A stretch of DNA of 7,537 nt from NCBI GenBank assembly GCA_003136615.1, contig PLFA01000078.1, forward strand, positions 3,238 to 10,774, in the 5' to 3' direction. The DNA comes from Caulobacteraceae bacterium (GTDB taxonomy: Bacteria; Pseudomonadota; Alphaproteobacteria; Caulobacterales; Caulobacteraceae). The notes beneath the pieces are model-generated. The model made no database searches, was not told the origin of the DNA, and saw only the letters and a list, made by a program, of their open reading frames with translations. A program made the position numbers and the translations under genes. The first letter of the stretch is position 1. The number at the start of each line of letters is the position of its first letter. This document shows positions 5,965 to 7,537 of this stretch, in pieces.

Positions 5965-7537
5965 AAAAGTCTTAGAAGCTGTAGGTCGCCCGGCCGTAGA
6001 AATAGCCGCCATTCTGGCCCCAGGGCGCGGTGCCGTAGGGCAGGTGGAACACACGACTACCATCAAGGGCCTGGCCAGTAGAGGCCAGCGGAACCGTGGG
6101 CGGGATCTGGTTGAAAAGATCGTTCGCGCCGACGTCGAACTTCAGGCTTTTGGTGACCTTGTAGCCGATGTCCAGGTCAGTGATCGGCGTGACGGGCACG
6201 GTCTCGTTGAAGTAGTTGCTCAGTGTCGGCGCATAGGCCAACTCAGATGTCTTGCCGTAGATGGTTTCCCGCAGATTTACACTGAAGGGCCCCTTGGTCC
6301 AGAACGCCTGAAGAATGATCTTTTCACGCGGCAGCGCGGTGGTGAACTCGCTGGCCGCGGCGATCCCCAAAAGCTCCGTCTGATTGATGTGGAGCGCCGG
6401 GATAACCTCGTTGGCGAAAGCGGGAATCGGATCGATCTTGGTGATCTGAGTCTTGTTATAGTTCGCCCCGATCGTCCAATCTACGTGACCGTAGTCGCTG
6501 AAGTCGGAGGCGTAGTTGAAGGTCGCCTCGATTCCGTTCGTGGTCGTGTTCATACCATTGACGAAGCTGGAGATTGAGATGCTCGTCAGACCGGCTGAGC
6601 TGATCCCCTTGGCCTGAACAGCGTTTAGGATCGACTGCGAGATGATGTCCACGGCCGGCGTGTCGCCCGCGGGGCATTTCAGGTAGGACACATTGGTCGG
6701 GACGGTGCCGATCACCAGCCCTGGTGGGTTACATTCGGCGGCAATGCCGCTGAAGCCGCTCGAGTTCAGGATGCGGGCGTGAAGGATGATCTGATAAGCA
6801 TCCACGGTGACCTGCATGTTGTCCATCGGATGGGCGACGAACCCGACACTGTAATTGATCGACTTCTCGGGCTGCAGAGACGAGAAACCGGCATTCTTGG
6901 CCGCGGCGGAATTCGGCGGAAACTGTCCGCTCGCCGAGGTCGGGCCCACATTGATGCCCGAGTAGTATTCTTCGGCGAGGGTCGGCGCTCTGAAACCGTT
7001 GCTGATCGTGCCGCGAACCGCGAACTTCGGGCTGAAGTCGTAGCGGACCGTGACCTTGCCGTCCTCGGTGCTGCCGAAATCGCTGTAGTGCTCATAGCGC
7101 CCGGCGAGATCGACGTGCAGGTTTTTGATGGGGTCGGTGGCCACATCGAAATAGGCCGCATAGTTCACGCGCGAATAGCTACCGGCATCCGAGGGCGCAT
7201 ACCCGAAGAACGACTGGGTGCCGGTGATGTAATAGGACTCAGGATCGCCTGATCCGATTCCGTAGGTGTCCCGACGCTCTTCCACGCCCACGGCGATGTT
7301 CAGGGGCGCGGCCAAGCCGACATTGAAGCCCCTGTCCACATCCAGGGTGTTGGTCCATTCCGTCGCGTCAAAATTGCCATCATAGATGGTGTGAAGGCCA
7401 TAATTGACCGGGGTCGCCTGGGCGGCCTGAAGCGTCGCGAACTCGCTCGCATTGGCGGTGTTGATCACATAAACTTCGGTGTGGTTTCCGCCGAAGGTCG
7501 ATGACAGGTCCCAGTGCCATCCTTCCAGCTCGCCCTT
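5938..7537 (-). repeat. Duplication unit, copy B (receptor barrel plus 3' hairpin)
   Basis: Counterpart of 2734-4333, direct orientation, cut by the right edge of the window. Downstream of the hairpin (below 5938) I see no further similarity to the sequence below 2734, so the recognisable end of the duplicated segment is at or near the hairpin. Confidence 0.8.
5972..7537 (-). CDS. TonB-dependent outer-membrane receptor (receptor B), C-terminal part
   Basis: Partial; the reading frame is open to the right edge (first codon AAG at 7537) and gives 521 residues of beta-barrel ending in YGRATYSF. The signal peptide, TonB box and plug lie outside the window. A GTG at 7468 that could be called a start is internal, because the codons above it continue the homology (KGELEGWHWDL, FGGNHTEVYV). 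It aligns with receptor A from residue 351 to its end with no net gap, and by my hand count about 96 of 521 residues differ (about 82% identity). Both cysteines of the variable loop are kept (ECNPPG and LKCPAG). Role: outer-membrane uptake of a ligand probably related to that of receptor A. Substitutions are clustered rather than even, as expected if the external loops have diverged for a different ligand. It is followed by its own terminator, so it is probably a separate transcription unit from receptor A. Confidence 0.94.
   Translation of the reverse strand, partial: KGELEGWHWDLSSTFGGNHTEVYVINTANASEFATLQAAQATPVNYGLHTIYDGNFDATEWTNTLDVDRGFNVGLAAPLNIAVGVEERRDTYGIGSGDPESYYITGTQSFFGYAPSDAGSYSRVNYAAYFDVATDPIKNLHVDLAGRYEHYSDFGSTEDGKVTVRYDFSPKFAVRGTISNGFRAPTLAEEYYSGINVGPTSASGQFPPNSAAAKNAGFSSLQPEKSINYSVGFVAHPMDNMQVTVDAYQIILHARILNSSGFSGIAAECNPPGLVIGTVPTNVSYLKCPAGDTPAVDIISQSILNAVQAKGISSAGLTSISISSFVNGMNTTTNGIEATFNYASDFSDYGHVDWTIGANYNKTQITKIDPIPAFANEVIPALHINQTELLGIAAASEFTTALPREKIILQAFWTKGPFSVNLRETIYGKTSELAYAPTLSNYFNETVPVTPITDLDIGYKVTKSLKFDVGANDLFNQIPPTVPLASTGQALDGSRVFHLPYGTAPWGQNGGYFYGRATYSF

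Larger units (their letters stand above)
5384..5971 (-). other. 588-nt gene-free interval upstream of receptor A
   Basis: No credible gene. The open frames here (a plus-strand one at about 5660-5908 and a minus-strand one at about 5667-5966) are Arg/Ala/Ser-rich, lack convincing ribosome sites, and the minus one begins inside the receptor B terminator. Going with transcription it holds the receptor B terminator (5964-5931), two smaller hairpins (5879-5831), a GC-rich stretch with a GGCGGCCGCC palindrome at 5643-5652, an AT-rich island (5640-5598), an operator-like repeat (5550-5519), a candidate promoter and a leader of about 120 nt. The leader contains a possible 9-codon frame (MGGFVRRKW) with no clear ribosome site. 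Confidence 0.6.

Noticed and set aside
5667..5966. Minus-strand frame of about 99 codons in the inter-receptor interval
   Set aside because: It begins inside the receptor B terminator stem, is Arg/Ala/Ser-rich and has no family resemblance.
7466..7468. GTG as start of receptor B
   Set aside because: The frame continues upstream to the window edge with clear homology to receptor A, so this is an internal Val codon.

Overview
This is a GC-rich window from a Gram-negative bacterium. It is most likely an alphaproteobacterium of the Caulobacterales/Sphingomonadales type: it has TonB-dependent receptors with a VEEIIVTGTRE TonB box and a C-terminal Phe, a Tat-exported flavoprotein, a TPR-sulfotransferase, and promoter-like sites that fit the Caulobacter-type TTGACGS / GCTANAWC pattern. 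The genus cannot be read from the sequence. All four genes I can support lie on the minus strand, so transcription runs from high to low coordinates.

Layout in transcription order: (1) 7537-5972, the C-terminal 521 residues of a TonB-dependent receptor (receptor B, cut by the window edge), ending at a strong GC-rich hairpin. (2) 5971-5384, a 588-nt stretch without a credible gene. It holds the receptor B terminator, further hairpins, an AT-rich island, a direct-repeat/palindrome operator-like element, and a probable promoter and leader for the next gene. (3) 5383-2768, a complete TonB-dependent receptor (receptor A, 871 aa), about 80% identical to receptor B with no gaps over the shared part. 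(4) 2767-2650, a spacer with two hairpins, the second a textbook intrinsic terminator. (5) 2649-649, a cytoplasmic TPR-repeat protein with a C-terminal sulfotransferase domain (666 aa). (6) 648-459, a spacer with a candidate promoter. (7) 458-1, the first 152 residues of a Tat-exported, FAD-dependent amine oxidase, cut by the window edge.

The set reads as a nutrient-acquisition locus. Two duplicated outer-membrane receptors would bring a related pair of ligands into the periplasm, where a flavin amine oxidase could act on an amine-bearing compound. The cytoplasmic sulfotransferase is a recognisable PAPS-dependent enzyme of unknown acceptor. The ligand and the functional link between the genes are inference.

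The clearest structural observation is that the two receptor copies, with their terminator-like hairpins, align at a constant offset of 3204 nt over 1600 nt each. The least explained element is the 22-bp-period repeat with an embedded palindrome upstream of receptor A. Nothing here is a clear-cut new system such as a defence island, CRISPR array or mobile element.
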